Below, one piece after another: positions 33,086-44,400 of a stretch of DNA of 56,873 nt. A program made the position numbers and the translations under genes. Source of the stretch: Bacteroidota bacterium (GTDB lineage: Bacteria; Bacteroidota; Ignavibacteria; UBA10030; UBA8401); NCBI GenBank assembly GCA_008933835.1, contig WBUG01000015.1:1-56873 (forward strand). The letters are read 5' to 3'. The notes beneath the pieces are model-generated. The model saw nothing but the letters and a program-made list of their open reading frames with translations. It ran no database searches and was not told where the DNA came from. Position 1 is the stretch's first letter. Each line of letters begins with the position of its first letter.

Positions 33086-35236
33086 TCACGCCGGTTTCGT
33101 CCGGCTCAGGTCTTTGATCTTGATCTCCGACAGAAGGTGATGCACTTCCGAAGCGTCGCGGGCTTTGAGCAGCCGCTGGTAGACGCCGTCGTTCCCGACG
33201 TTGGCCGCGATCATCCGCAGGGCGGTGAGGTACTCCTTGTCGTTGGTCCCGGTCGACACCATGAAGAGCATCCGCACCGTCTCCTTCGTCTGGTCGTTGT
33301 AGACCAGCGGCTCCCGCAGCCGCGCGAAGAGCACCACCACTTCCTTCCCTTCGCTTCCGACCCGCCCGTGCGGCACCGCCACCTGCTTCCCGATGATGGT
33401 GGGGATCTGCTCCTCGCGCTCCATCAGGCTCTGCAGGAATTCCGATTTGTTCTTCACCACCTTCGCCTTGTACGCCGCCGAGGCGAGCCGGGCGAACGCT
33501 TCGTTCTTGCTGGACGCATCGAGGTCCGTGAAGATGAGCTCTTCCGGGATGAACGCCGCGAGGTGCGGGTGTTCGATGCGGCCGTCGGTGATGTCCACCG
33601 CGTACACGATGGCTTCGCGCAGCGTCGTCACGAAATTGCCGATGCCGATCTTCTGGGTCACCCCCAGGTTGTAGAGGATCTCGCGGACCCGCGGACGGAT
33701 GCCGACGATGAGGAGCCGTTTCCGGTCGCGGTAGAGCCGCTCCACGATGTTCTCCAGCGCCACGGCGCCGGTGGTGTCCATGATGGGGACGTTCTCAATG
33801 TCGAGGATGACCACGTTCACGTCGAAGTTGTTCTCGAGCCGGTCCACGAACGATTTGGCGGCGCCGAAGAAGAGGGGACCTTCGATGTCGAAGATGACGA
33901 TGCGGTGCGCGGCGAGCGTCTCGCGCGTGGCATCGTCGAGCTGCACGCTGGCGGCGTCCGCCTCGTGCTGTGTCACCATGCCGAGCTCGCTCATGCGGTG
34001 CACGAACAGGAACGCCGCCATCACCATCCCCACCTCCACGGCGGTGATGAGGTCGACGAACACGGTGATGGCGATGGTGGTGAGCATCACCGCCGAGTCC
34101 GGAAGCGGCGATCTCGGGATGAGGCGGAGCGGTTCCGTCTCGAACATGCCGACGGCGGTCATCATCAGCACGCCGGCCAGGGCGGCCAGCGGGATGTGCG
34201 AGGCGAGTCCGCCGAGGAAGAGCATCACGACGATGAGCACGGCGCCGTGAAGGATGCCCGACAGCTTCGTCTTCGCTCCGGCGCGGATGTTGACCATCGT
34301 TCGCACGATGGCGCCGGTGCCGGCGACGCCGCCGAAGAAGGGCGCGGTGAAGTTGGCGATGCCCTGGCCGATGAGCTCCCGGTTGCTGTTGTGCCGGGTG
34401 TTCGTGGCATTGTCCGCCACGACCGAGGCGAGCAGCGTTTCGATGGCGCCGAGGAGCGAAATGGTGAATCCCGCCGGCACGCACTTCTGCCATGTTTCCC
34501 ACGAGATGGCGGGGAGGGACGGGACCTGGAACGAAGAGGGGATGGTGCCGATGGCGGCGACCGCGTCCGCCACGGTCACACCGTGCGATGCGGCGTCATA
34601 CTGCAGCCGCAGAACGTCCCATCCGGGGAGCAGGACCGCCGCGAGGGAACCGGCGAGCAGTCCGATGAGGGAACGGGGGAGGTCGCGGTGCACCTTCGGC
34701 GCCAGGTAGATGACCGCCATCGTGATGAGGGCGATGACCGGCGCGGTGCCGAACGTCCGGAACTGCTGCGTGAAGATGAGGATGGCGATGCCGTTGGTGA
34801 AACCGACGATGACCGGATAGGGGACGAGAGACACGTACTTACCGAGCTTCAATAGGCCGAATCCGACCTGGAACAGCCCGGCGATGATGCAGGCGGCGAG
34901 CAGCGCGTCCACGCCGCCGTACTGGATGTACACCTCGGTGAGCACCACCGTCATTCCCCCGGTGGGTCCGGTGATCTGCTGCCGGGTTCCGCCGAAGAAG
35001 GAGGCGAGAATGCCGGTGAAGATGGCGCCGTACAGTCCCGCGACGGCACCCTGCGGATCGCCGTTGTAGGAGAGGAGTCCGAAGCCCAGAGCCAACGGGA
35101 GCGCCACCACGGCGGAGGTGAGGCCTCCCGCGATGTCGTTCTTGAGATGCGTCAGGTCGAACCGGAGGATGTCGCCGAAGGAGAATTCGCGGAAGTAGTC
35201 GGTGATGAACGTGCGGGCCGTTCTGTCGGATTCCAT
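33086..35236 (-). CDS. SulP anion transporter fused to STAS and PTS EIIA domains
   Basis: 716 residues in three parts. Residues about 15-410 are a SulP permease (FDLTHLKNDIAGGLTSAVVALPLALGFG, ITGPTGGMT, FTNGIAI), about 430-540 a STAS domain (IVIFDIEGPLFFGAA, VVILDIENVPIMDTTG), and about 570-716 a PTS EIIA type 2 domain, with VAVPHGR placing the phospho-His at about residue 623. SulP proteins import sulfate, bicarbonate or related anions. An EIIA module could let the PTS phosphorelay control transport. ATG 35236 (MESDRT) is preferred over the upstream frame to 35305, which lacks transporter-like sequence. Confidence 0.88.
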   Translation of the reverse strand: MESDRTARTFITDYFREFSFGDILRFDLTHLKNDIAGGLTSAVVALPLALGFGLLSYNGDPQGAVAGLYGAIFTGILASFFGGTRQQITGPTGGMTVVLTEVYIQYGGVDALLAACIIAGLFQVGFGLLKLGKYVSLVPYPVIVGFTNGIAILIFTQQFRTFGTAPVIALITMAVIYLAPKVHRDLPRSLIGLLAGSLAAVLLPGWDVLRLQYDAASHGVTVADAVAAIGTIPSSFQVPSLPAISWETWQKCVPAGFTISLLGAIETLLASVVADNATNTRHNSNRELIGQGIANFTAPFFGGVAGTGAIVRTMVNIRAGAKTKLSGILHGAVLIVVMLFLGGLASHIPLAALAGVLMMTAVGMFETEPLRLIPRSPLPDSAVMLTTIAITVFVDLITAVEVGMVMAAFLFVHRMSELGMVTQHEADAASVQLDDATRETLAAHRIVIFDIEGPLFFGAAKSFVDRLENNFDVNVVILDIENVPIMDTTGAVALENIVERLYRDRKRLLIVGIRPRVREILYNLGVTQKIGIGNFVTTLREAIVYAVDITDGRIEHPHLAAFIPEELIFTDLDASSKNEAFARLASAAYKAKVVKNKSEFLQSLMEREEQIPTIIGKQVAVPHGRVGSEGKEVVVLFARLREPLVYNDQTKETVRMLFMVSTGTNDKEYLTALRMIAANVGNDGVYQRLLKARDASEVHHLLSEIKIKDLSRTKPA

Positions 35237-35378
35237 GCCGTGGATCGTTGTGGTCGGTGGAAAGAGGGTGATGCGTTGCGTCAATATAGGGAAATCGGGC
35301 GACAAATTCCTGCCGGACGCCCGCCCGCTCCACTTTGTCCGTGCAAGTGTGCGATTTTCCTTCTACATTGAGGCGCGG

Positions 35379-36278
35379 ATGGACACCAACGCTACCCATA
35401 CGGTCTGCCGGAACTGCGGAGAACCGCTGCACGGAGAGTATTGCGCACGGTGCGGGCAGCGCGACCGTACCGTCGTTCTGCCGGTGCGTGAACTTGTACG
35501 GGAGTTCGGCGATGAGGTCCTCTCGTGGGATACACGGCTGGTCCGGAGCCTGCGTCCGTTCCTCCTGCAGCCGGGACGGCTGACGCTGGAATACCTGGCG
35601 GGACAGAGAAAGAACTTCGTCTCACCGTTCAAACTCTATTTCTTCATCAGTTTCGTCTTCTTCTTCCTCAGTTCCGTATCGGAATCGTCCGGTAAAAAGG
35701 AGCTCCGTTCCCGGTTCCTGGACGAACCCGACTCGGTCTCCGTTCCGGCCGACGATTCCGTCCAGCTCAGAATACAGAACGAGGATTCGCCGTTCCGGAT
35801 GAGCGTGTCCGATACCGTGAAGGCCGCCTCGCTCTTCGGTGAAGATTTCGTGCATGGTCTTCAGGCCGGAAAGAAGGATCCGCGGCGATTATTCGCCATG
35901 ATGCGGGAGCATCTGCCGAAGGTCCTCTTCCTTCTCCTGCCGGTCTTCGCCCTCATGCTCAAGGCTGTCTATCTCCGTTCACGCCGTCTTTATATAGAGC
36001 ACCTCGTGTTTTCCTTCCATATCCATACGTTCATCTTCCTCATGATGATTTTCGGTGCGCTCGTGGAGATCTTGCTGCCGGCCGCGCTCCATTCCGTCTC
36101 GAACGTCTTCACGGCGACTGTGCCGTTCTATCTGGTCATCGCCATGCGGAAGGTCTACGGACAGTCGTGGCCCCGTACCGTCGTGAAATTCATCCTGTTG
36201 TCGCTTGCGCAGGTCGTCGTCTTTATCCTCTCATTGGTGATCATGGTGATTGCCGTGGTCTACCTCTATTTCATCTGA
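35379..36278 (+). CDS. DUF3667 membrane protein with N-terminal zinc ribbon
   Basis: 299 residues. The zinc ribbon [20 protein letters not shown] (residues about 10-29) and the following [48 protein letters not shown] define DUF3667, a Bacteroidota family of unknown function. Four to five membrane helices follow in the C-terminal half. ATG 35379 is eight bases after a TACATTGA element (35364-35371) that has GTG 20 bases further upstream, so its 5' leader would be very short. The stop overlaps the next gene (TGATG). Confidence 0.8.
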   Translation: MDTNATHTVCRNCGEPLHGEYCARCGQRDRTVVLPVRELVREFGDEVLSWDTRLVRSLRPFLLQPGRLTLEYLAGQRKNFVSPFKLYFFISFVFFFLSSVSESSGKKELRSRFLDEPDSVSVPADDSVQLRIQNEDSPFRMSVSDTVKAASLFGEDFVHGLQAGKKDPRRLFAMMREHLPKVLFLLLPVFALMLKAVYLRSRRLYIEHLVFSFHIHTFIFLMMIFGALVEILLPAALHSVSNVFTATVPFYLVIAMRKVYGQSWPRTVVKFILLSLAQVVVFILSLVIMVIAVVYLYFI

Positions 36279-37828
36279 TGCCTATGAAGAACAAGCTCGA
36301 ACAGCTCGCGAAACGGAAAGAGAAGGCCCTCCACGGCGGAGGTGAACACCGCATCGCGGACCAGCACCGGAAAGGGAAGCTCACCGCCCGTGAACGGGTG
36401 GAGCTGCTGCTGGACGAGGGGAGTTTCGAGGAGATCGGGATGCTCGTCACCCACCGGGCGACCGATTTCGGGCTGGAGAAGCAGCGCATTCCCGGGGACG
36501 GCGTGGTGACCGGACACGGCCGCATCAACGGACGCGAAGTGTTCGTGTACAGCCAGGACTTCACCGTCTTCGGCGGCTCGCTCTCCGGAACGCAGGCGGA
36601 GAAGATCTGTAAGATCCTCGACATGGCCATGAAGGTCGGCATCCCGGTCATCGGACTGAACGATTCCGGCGGGGCCCGCATCCAGGAGGGGGTCGTCTCG
36701 CTCGGCGGGTACGCCGACATCTTCCTGCGCAACACGCTCGCGTCGGGCGTCGTTCCGCAGATCTCCGCCATCATGGGACCGTGCGCCGGCGGGGCGGTCT
36801 ATTCGCCCGCCATCACGGATTTCATCTATATGGTGAAGAACACGAGCTACATGTTCGTCACCGGACCGAACGTGGTGAAGACCGTCACGCACGAGGAGGT
36901 CTCCAGCGAATCCCTCGGCGGCGCGGAGACCCACGCCTCGAAGAGCGGCGTCGCCCATTTCGCCTGCGAGTCCGAGGTGGAGTGCCTGGACGGCATCAAG
37001 CGGCTCCTGTCGTTCCTGCCGCAGAACAATCAGGACGATCCGCCGCGCGTCCTCTGCACCGACCCCGCGGAACGGCGCGACGAACGGCTGAACTCGATCG
37101 TGCCGGAGCTCTCCTCCAAACCGTACGATATGAAGGAAGTGGTGCATGCGGTGGTGGACGACGGCGACTTCTACGAGGTGCACCGCGAGTACGCCCAGAA
37201 CATCGTCGTCGGCTTCGCGAGGCTCGGCGGACGCTCCGTCGGCATCGTCGCCAACCAGCCCGCGGTGCTCGCCGGCGTCCTGGACATCGAAGCGTCCGTG
37301 AAGGCGGCCCGCTTCATCCGCTTCTGTGACGCGTTCAACGTTCCCGTCATCACGTTCGAGGACGTACCGGGATTCCTGCCGGGCACCGACCAGGAATGGC
37401 GCGGCATCATCACCAACGGAGCGAAGCTGCTCTATGCGTACTGCGAGGCGACGGTCCCGAAGATCACCGTCATCACCCGCAAGGCGTACGGCGGCGCGTA
37501 CTGCGTCATGAACTCCAAGCATATCCGCGGCGACATCAACTTCGCCTGGCCAACCGCCGAGATCGCGGTGATGGGACCCAAAGGGGCGGTCGAGATCATC
37601 TTCAAAAAGGAGATCGATGCGGCCGAGGACAAGGCGGCCGCGCTCGACGCGAAGGTGCAGGAGTACACCGAGAAGTTCGCCAGTCCGTACATCGCCGCCG
37701 AACGGGGATATGTGGACGACGTCATCGAGCCGCGCGACACCCGTCCGAAGCTCATCCGCGCATTGGAAATGCTCGAGACGAAGGTGGACCGGAACCCGAA
37801 ACGGAAGCACGGCAACATCCCGTTGTGA
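36278..37828 (+). CDS. Acyl-CoA carboxylase carboxyltransferase subunit (propionyl-CoA carboxylase beta-like)
   Basis: 516 residues, full length for the family. It shows the two crotonase-like halves: [23 protein letters not shown] with [16 protein letters not shown] in the N-half, and [29 protein letters not shown] with [16 protein letters not shown] and [17 protein letters not shown] in the C-half; the Gly-rich stretches bind acyl-CoA and biotin. It carboxylates propionyl-CoA (or decarboxylates methylmalonyl-CoA) with a biotin carrier encoded elsewhere. The B12-binding mutase subunit at 50.5 kb belongs to the same propionate pathway. The start at 36278 overlaps the upstream stop; 36284 is an alternative. 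Confidence 0.88.
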   Translation: MPMKNKLEQLAKRKEKALHGGGEHRIADQHRKGKLTARERVELLLDEGSFEEIGMLVTHRATDFGLEKQRIPGDGVVTGHGRINGREVFVYSQDFTVFGGSLSGTQAEKICKILDMAMKVGIPVIGLNDSGGARIQEGVVSLGGYADIFLRNTLASGVVPQISAIMGPCAGGAVYSPAITDFIYMVKNTSYMFVTGPNVVKTVTHEEVSSESLGGAETHASKSGVAHFACESEVECLDGIKRLLSFLPQNNQDDPPRVLCTDPAERRDERLNSIVPELSSKPYDMKEVVHAVVDDGDFYEVHREYAQNIVVGFARLGGRSVGIVANQPAVLAGVLDIEASVKAARFIRFCDAFNVPVITFEDVPGFLPGTDQEWRGIITNGAKLLYAYCEATVPKITVITRKAYGGAYCVMNSKHIRGDINFAWPTAEIAVMGPKGAVEIIFKKEIDAAEDKAAALDAKVQEYTEKFASPYIAAERGYVDDVIEPRDTRPKLIRALEMLETKVDRNPKRKHGNIPL

Positions 37829-37849
37829 CCGTTCCTTTACAATTATCGC

Positions 37850-37880
37850 TTGAATTTTCACGCTTTTCCCGCTATCGTTT
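37850..37880 (+). promoter_or_regulatory. Bacteroidetes-type promoter of the M14 peptidase pair
   Basis: TTG (37850-37852), 20 bases, TATCGTTT (37873-37880). A GC-rich imperfect hairpin (about 37890-37911) follows in the 57-base leader. Confidence 0.6.
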
Positions 37881-37941
37881 TTTCCTGAACCGTCCCCGCC
37901 GTCGGGAACGGTCCGGACCTCCGTCATCCTTCAGGTGCGTC

Positions 37942-39606
37942 ATGAATCGTCTGCTCATCCTCCTCGTGCTCTGTTCCGTTCCGGTGTCGGCGCAGTACCG
38001 CTCCGCCGCCGCTCTCGCGTCGGCGGTGAAGGACCTGGCGTCGTCGCGCTCCACCGTCGTCTCGCTGACATCGCTCGCGAAGACGCAGCAGGGGAACGAT
38101 CTCTGGCTTCTCACGGTCGGAAAGCGGCCGGAACGGAAAGCGGTGCTCGTCGTCGGGGGCGTCGACGCGGTCGACCTGGCTGGGACGGAGTATGCGGTCC
38201 GGACGGCGCAGCGGCTGGCGGCCGGTTACGGCACGGTGGACAGCATCACCGCTCTCCTCAACGACGTCACCTTCTATATCATCCCCCGTCTCAATCCCGA
38301 CGCCGCGCAGGCGTTCTTCGCATCACCGCTCTCCGAACGGAGCACGACCGTGACTCCGTTCGACGATGACGGGGACGGCGCGGTGGACGAGGACGGACCG
38401 GAAGACATCAATAAGGACGGGATGGTCACCATGATGCGGGTGCGCGATGAGCGCGGCGAGTGGCTGCCGGATCCGGACGAACCGCGCGTGATGCGGAAGG
38501 CGGACGCGGCCAAAGGGGAGCGGGGGATGTACCGGCTGTACTCGGAAGGGGTCGATAATGATAAGGATGAGGAATGGAACGAGGACCCTGCCGGCGGAAC
38601 GGACCTGAACCGGAACTTCACGTACGCGTACCAGTATTTCGGAAAGAACAGCGGCATCAACCAGATGTCGGAGGCGGAAAGCCGTGCCGTGGCGGACTTC
38701 CTCTTCGACCACCAGAACATCGCCGTCGTCTTCTCCTTCGCTCCGAACGACAACCTCACCGCCCCGTGGAAGCACGAACCGCCGCGGGGCGAATCCCCCC
38801 ATGTCACCTCGGTGATGAAGGATGACGAAGAGTACATGGCGGCGGTCGGAAAGCTCTTCTCCGAGACCACGCTGCTGAAGGATGCCCCGAAGAGCGCGAA
38901 AGGGGAAGGGGCGTTCAGCGAATGGGCGTACTTCCATGCCGGACGCTGGTCCTTCTCCGTCCGTTCCTGGTGGCCCGCCGAACCGCCGAAGGACACCTCC
39001 GTACGCGCCGATTCGCTCCGGAAAAAAACGGAGGGGAAGAAAGGGGAGAAGAGCGACGATCCATCGGTCCGGGCACTTCGATGGTTCGATGCGGCCGGGG
39101 TGAAGGAGGTCGCGCTGCCCTGGAAGAAGGCGGAGCATCCCGATTTCCCGGACCGTGACGTGGAGGTCGGCGGCGTTCGTCCGTACGCGTTGCAGAATCC
39201 TCCCGCGGACAGTCTCGACCGGTTCTCCCTCCCGTACAGTACGTTCATCATGCGGCTCGGATCGCGGCTGCCGTCGCTCCGTATCGTCAACGAGAAGGTC
39301 GAACGCCTGGGCCGTGACCTCTACCGCGTTTCGGCGGACATTCTGAACGACGGTTTTCTCCCCACCCTCAGCGCCATGGGTGTACGTTCCCGCTGGCTTC
39401 GCTCCGTACTGATCGATCTGGAGACGGGGAGCGGAGTCCGCATCGTCTCCGGCCGGCAACGGCAGCCGGTCGGTCCCTTGAAAGGGAACGGCGGTTTCGC
39501 GACGGTGAGCTGGATCGTGTCGGGCAGCGGCGCCGTCGGCATCACGGCGGAGTGTCCGTCGGCAGGGACGGCGGCCGTTTCCGTGAAATTGAGGACATCC
39601 AAATGA
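37942..39606 (+). CDS. M14 carboxypeptidase-like protein lacking zinc ligands (pseudo-enzyme)
   Basis: 554 residues with a signal peptide (MNRLLILLVLCSVPVSAQ). The fold follows its neighbour, but where an M14 enzyme has HxxE (GNIHSNE in the next gene) this protein reads GGVDAVD, replacing His and Glu by Asp75 and Asp78. The third ligand region TYHNN reads SFAPN, and the catalytic Glu region FTNELW reads FSVRSW. The substrate-carboxylate motif DLNRNF is kept. Calcium-type DxDxDG loops (DDDGDGAVDEDG) are present. It is therefore likely to bind peptides without cutting them. It is co-translated with the intact paralogue through an ATGA overlap. Confidence 0.82.
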   Translation: MNRLLILLVLCSVPVSAQYRSAAALASAVKDLASSRSTVVSLTSLAKTQQGNDLWLLTVGKRPERKAVLVVGGVDAVDLAGTEYAVRTAQRLAAGYGTVDSITALLNDVTFYIIPRLNPDAAQAFFASPLSERSTTVTPFDDDGDGAVDEDGPEDINKDGMVTMMRVRDERGEWLPDPDEPRVMRKADAAKGERGMYRLYSEGVDNDKDEEWNEDPAGGTDLNRNFTYAYQYFGKNSGINQMSEAESRAVADFLFDHQNIAVVFSFAPNDNLTAPWKHEPPRGESPHVTSVMKDDEEYMAAVGKLFSETTLLKDAPKSAKGEGAFSEWAYFHAGRWSFSVRSWWPAEPPKDTSVRADSLRKKTEGKKGEKSDDPSVRALRWFDAAGVKEVALPWKKAEHPDFPDRDVEVGGVRPYALQNPPADSLDRFSLPYSTFIMRLGSRLPSLRIVNEKVERLGRDLYRVSADILNDGFLPTLSAMGVRSRWLRSVLIDLETGSGVRIVSGRQRQPVGPLKGNGGFATVSWIVSGSGAVGITAECPSAGTAAVSVKLRTSK

Positions 39607-41393
39607 GGACGAACGACATGATGACGGCACTCCGTTCCCGGTTCCGGCGCTTCGCCGGTTGGCTCATCGCGGCAACGCTCGCCGCGGGAACCGCCTCCGC
39701 ACAGCAGTCACGCGAGTTCACCGCCAGCGCGCTGAAGGCGATGGGGGCGCCGAACGCTCCGAAAGTGGAGGTGGCGTGGAACCGGTACTACGATTCGCAG
39801 CAATTGTATGAGATCATGAAGCGGATGGAACGCGCCTATCCGAACCTCGTGAAGGTGCACAGCATCGGGAAGTCGGTGAAGGGGAAGGACCTGTGGGCTA
39901 TGACCGTCAGCAACCGCGCGAAGGGCGACCCCGACGCGAAGCCGGCGATGTACATCGACGGGAACATCCACTCCAACGAAGTGCAGGGTGCGGAAGTCTC
40001 CCTCTATACCGTCTGGTACGTCACGGAATTGTACGATGAGGTGGAGTGGATCCGCCTGCTGCTGGACGAGAAGACCCTCTACGTGGTCCCCACCATCAAT
40101 CCCGATGCGCGCGACCATTTCATCCACAACGCCAACAATCCCCATTCTCCGCGGAGCGGACTGATGCCGCGCGACGACGATGGCGACGGGCTGTTCGACG
40201 AGGACGGCTATGACGACCTGGACGGCGACGGGAACATCGTCTTCATGCGCATCAAGGACCCGAACGGCCGCTTCATCGCGGACCCGAAAGACCCGCGGCT
40301 GATGGTGCGCGTCGACGCGGACGAAAAGGGGGACTACACGCTCCTCGGTTGGGAAGGGATCGACAACGACGGTGACGGTGCGGTGAACGAGGACAATCCC
40401 GGATTCTACGACCCGAACCGCGACTGGGCGTGGAATTGGGCCCCGCGGTACGTCCAGTACGGCTCGGACCGGTATCCGTTCACCTTTCCGGAGAACAAAG
40501 CGGTCCGCGACTTCGTCCTCGCCCATCCGAACATCGCGGCGGCGCAGACGTACCATAACAACGGCGGCATGATCCTTCGGGGCCCCGGAACGCAGGCGGA
40601 CGAGGGGACCTATGCCCGGGCGGACGTGCAGACGTACGACTTCATCGGCCGGCTCGGCGAAGAACAGCTTCCGGGGTACAAGTACATGGTGCTCTGGCGT
40701 GACCTCTACACCGTGTACGGCGGCGAGATCGAGTGGTTCTACGGCGGCCGCGGCATCGTCTCGTTCACCAACGAGCTCTGGAGCGAGTACGATTACTTCC
40801 GCCGCGCCAAGGATTCCACCCGCGATGTGTCGCAGGAGGACCTGTACAGGTTCGACCGTCTCCTGCTCTTCGGCGAAGGGATCGTGCCGTGGCGCCCCTA
40901 CGACCATCCGCAGTACGGCGCCGTCGAACTCGGCGGCGTGAAGAAGGCGTGGACCCGGACCGCACCGTCGTTCATGATCGAGGATATGTGCCACCGCAAT
41001 ATGGCCTTCACGCTCTTCCACCTGTACCATACCCCTTCGCTGTCCATCGATACGGTCATCGTGAAACCGGCGGCGGGAGGGATGCGGGAGGTCACCGCGG
41101 TCGTCTCCAATGCCCGCGTCATCCCTACGCGCACCGCGCATGACATCAAGAACCGGATCACGCGTCCGGACATCGTTTCCCTCGAGGGGGCCGAGGTGCT
41201 GACGGGAGGCGTGCTCGAGAACCGGTGGCTCGGCACCAAGAAGGAGCAGCGCACCGCTCCCGGAAAGCTCCGCATCGACAGCGTTCCCGGCATGGGCTCC
41301 GTCGCGGTACGCTGGCTCGTCGCCGGGAACGGTCCCGTGACGGTCACCGTCGATTCGAAGAAGGGCGGACGCGCGGTGAAACGTTCACCGTAA
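39603..41393 (+). CDS. Secreted M14 zinc carboxypeptidase
   Basis: 596 residues. After a signal peptide (FAGWLIAATLAAGTASA) the M14 domain shows zinc ligands His123 and Glu126 in GNIHSNEVQGAE, Arg/Asn in DPNRDWAWNW, the third ligand His in QTYHNNGG, and a candidate catalytic Glu in SFTNELWSEYD. Two Asp-rich loops (DDDGDGLFDEDGYDDLDGDGN and DNDGDGAVNED) should bind calcium. The C-terminal about 130 residues form a beta-sandwich. It would trim peptides in the periplasm or outside. Together with the pseudo-enzyme and the downstream tricorn-type protease it forms a peptide-breakdown block. Confidence 0.88.
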   Translation: MRTNDMMTALRSRFRRFAGWLIAATLAAGTASAQQSREFTASALKAMGAPNAPKVEVAWNRYYDSQQLYEIMKRMERAYPNLVKVHSIGKSVKGKDLWAMTVSNRAKGDPDAKPAMYIDGNIHSNEVQGAEVSLYTVWYVTELYDEVEWIRLLLDEKTLYVVPTINPDARDHFIHNANNPHSPRSGLMPRDDDGDGLFDEDGYDDLDGDGNIVFMRIKDPNGRFIADPKDPRLMVRVDADEKGDYTLLGWEGIDNDGDGAVNEDNPGFYDPNRDWAWNWAPRYVQYGSDRYPFTFPENKAVRDFVLAHPNIAAAQTYHNNGGMILRGPGTQADEGTYARADVQTYDFIGRLGEEQLPGYKYMVLWRDLYTVYGGEIEWFYGGRGIVSFTNELWSEYDYFRRAKDSTRDVSQEDLYRFDRLLLFGEGIVPWRPYDHPQYGAVELGGVKKAWTRTAPSFMIEDMCHRNMAFTLFHLYHTPSLSIDTVIVKPAAGGMREVTAVVSNARVIPTRTAHDIKNRITRPDIVSLEGAEVLTGGVLENRWLGTKKEQRTAPGKLRIDSVPGMGSVAVRWLVAGNGPVTVTVDSKKGGRAVKRSP

Positions 41394-41462
41394 CGTTCTG
41401 CGCAGAATCTGCTGACCAGTGTCCAAGGTCTCACAACGAACCATCACCATCATGAGGTCCCA

Positions 41463-44400
41463 ATGACGAAGTTCATCATGTTGTTCCTCGCAGCGGCCGG
41501 CATCCTGGCGGCGCAGCAGGAGGCCCGGCTGCTCCGTTTCCCGGCCGTTCACGGCGGGAAGATCGTCTTCACGTACGCCGGCGACCTGTACACCGTCCCG
41601 ACGGCCGGCGGAACCGCCCGCCGCATCACGAGCGATGTGGGCACGGAGCTCTTCCCGCGCTTCTCGCCGGACGGCAAGTGGATCGCATTCACCGGACAGT
41701 ACGACGGCAACACCGAAGTGTACCTCATCCCCTCCGAAGGGGGAGTGCCGAAACGTCTCACCGTCACCGCCACGCTCGACCGCGACGACGTGTCGGACCG
41801 CATGGGTCCGAACAACATCGTCATGGCGTGGAAGGACGCGAAGTCGGTCGTCTTCCGGTCGCGCCGCATCGAGTTCAACGATTGGAAGGGGCAGCTCTTC
41901 CTCGCGTCGGTCGAAGGCGGACTGCCGGAACAGCTGCCGGTCCCGCGCGGCGGATGGATCTCATTCGCTCCGGACGGGAAACGCTTCGCCTATAATCGCG
42001 TCTTCCGCGAGTTCCGCACATGGAAACGGTACCGCGGCGGCCAGGCGGACGACATCTGGATCTACGACCCCTCCACGCGTGCCGTGGAGAACATCACCAA
42101 CGACCCGGCGCAGGACATCTTCCCGATGTGGAGCGGTTCGAGGATCTACTTCGTGTCGGACCGTGACGGACGGGACAAGAACAAACGGATGAACCTCTAT
42201 TCGTACGACCTCGGCACGAAACAGACGGTGCAGCACACCTTCTTCTCCGAGTTCGACGTGAAGTTCCCCTCCCTCGGCGACGACGCCATCGTCTTCGAGA
42301 ACGGCGGGTACATCTACCGCTTCGATCTCCGCACGCAGAAGGAACAGAAGGTGCCGGTGCAGATCAGCGAGGACCTGGACGGCGGCCGTGGCGGCATCGT
42401 CGACGTGAGCAAGAACGTCACCAACTATGAGATCGCGCCGGACGGGAACCGGGCACTCTTCGGCGCGCGGGGCGAGGTCTTCACCGTGCCGGCGAAGTAC
42501 GGTCCCACGCGCAACCTGACCCAGACCCCGGGAGTGCACGAGCGGAACGCGAAATGGTCCCCCGACGGCAAGTGGATCGCGTACGTTTCGGACGCGACCG
42601 GCGAGGACGAGCTCTGGATGCGGCCGCAGGACGGTTCCGGTGAACCGGTCCAGCTCACCAAGAACTCCAGCAACTATAAGTACCAGCCCGCCTGGTCGCC
42701 CGACAGCCGAAAACTGCTCTGGGCGGACCGCGCCCAGCGGCTGCAGTTCGTCGATGTCGAGTCGCGCTCCGTCACCCTCGTCGCCGAATCGAAGGTGTGG
42801 GAGTACAACGAGTACGCCTGGTCCCCCGATTCGAAGTGGATCACCTACGTGAATCCCGAAGCCGAAACGATGTCCAAGGTGAAGCTGTACTCGGTCGAAA
42901 AGAAAGAGACGGCGGACGTCACCGACGGCTGGTACGATTCGGGGAACCCGGTCTTCAGTTCGGACGGTAAGTTCCTCTTCTTCACCTCCAACCGTTCCTT
43001 CTCGCCGTCGTACAGCTGGACCGAATGGAACCACGCCTACTTCGATATGGCGAAGATCTACTTCGTCACCCTGGCGAAGGAGACGAAGTCCCCCTTCGAA
43101 CCGAAGAGCGACGAAGTGAAGGTGAAGGAGGAAAAGAAAGACGAGAAGAAGGACGACAAGAAGGACGAGAAGAAGAAGGACGACGGCAAGACCCCGGCGG
43201 TGAAGGTGGACCTCGACGGTCTGCAGCAGCGCATCGCCGGCCTCCCGGTCTCCGCCTCCAACTACCGGAACCTGACCGTCATCGGCGACAAGGTGTACTA
43301 CCTGCGCCAAGGGACGAAGGACGCCCGGTCGAAGATGTTCCTGTACGAACTGGACAAACAGAAGGAGACCGAACTGGGCGACGTGAACGGCTATGAGGTC
43401 TCCGCGGACGGGAAGAAGATGTTGGTCGGTCTTGACGGTTCCTACGCCATCATCGACCTGCCGACCGGCAAGGTCGAACCGAAGGACAAGCTCAATCTTT
43501 CGGACATGAAGATGGTCCTGGACCGCCGTGCGGAGTGGACGCAGATGTTCAACGAATCCTGGCGTCAGATGCGCGACTTCCTCTTCGCTCCGAACATGCA
43601 CGGCGTCGACTGGAAGCGGATGAAGGAGACCTACGCGCAGCTGCTGCCGCATGTGAACCACCGCATCGATCTCACGTACGTCATCGGAGAGATGATCTCC
43701 GAGCTCAACATCGGGCATGCGTACGTCGGCGGGGGAGAGTATCCGAAGGCCGAGCGGATCAAGCTGGGCCTGCTCGGAGCCGTGGTGGAACGCGATGCCG
43801 CCTCCAAGTACTACCGCATCGTCCGCATCCTGAAGGGCCAGAACTGGGATCCCGCCCTGCGGTCCCCTCTCACCGAGATCGGTGTGGATGTGAAGGAAGG
43901 GGACTACATCGTCGCCGTCGAAGGCAGCTCCACCGCCGGCATGACCGACCTCTATGCATCTCTCATCGGCACCGCCGGCAAGCAGGTGCGTCTGAAGGTC
44001 AACAGCTCGCCAAAGGAGACCGGAAGCCGCGAGACCACCGTCGTTCCCATCGCCAACGAAGCGCCCCTCTATTACTACAACTGGGTGCAGAAGAACATCG
44101 AGACGGTCAGCAAGGCGACCGGAGGGAAGGTGGGGTACATCCACATCCCGGACATGGGGCCGAACGGTCTGAACGAGTTCGCCAAGCACTTCTATCCGCA
44201 GCTCCGCAAGGAGGCGCTCATCATCGATGACCGCGGCAACGGCGGCGGCAACGTCTCGCCGATGATCGCCGAACGGCTGAACCGTCAGCTCGCGATGATC
44301 GACGTCGCGCGGAACGGCACGCCGGGCCCCAATCCGGACGGCATGCACCTGGGACCGAAAGTGCTCCTGCTGGACGAGTTCTCCGCGTCGGACGGCGACA

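Noticed and set aside
35250-35330. A Bacteroidetes-type promoter for the SulP gene
   Set aside because: A TATATTGA exists on the minus strand, but the nearest TTG is only 14 bases upstream, not 19-20.
41961-44348. A 795-codon open frame on the minus strand opposite the tricorn-type protease
   Set aside because: Antisense shadow of a well-supported protease gene with a low-complexity Val/Leu/Arg translation.
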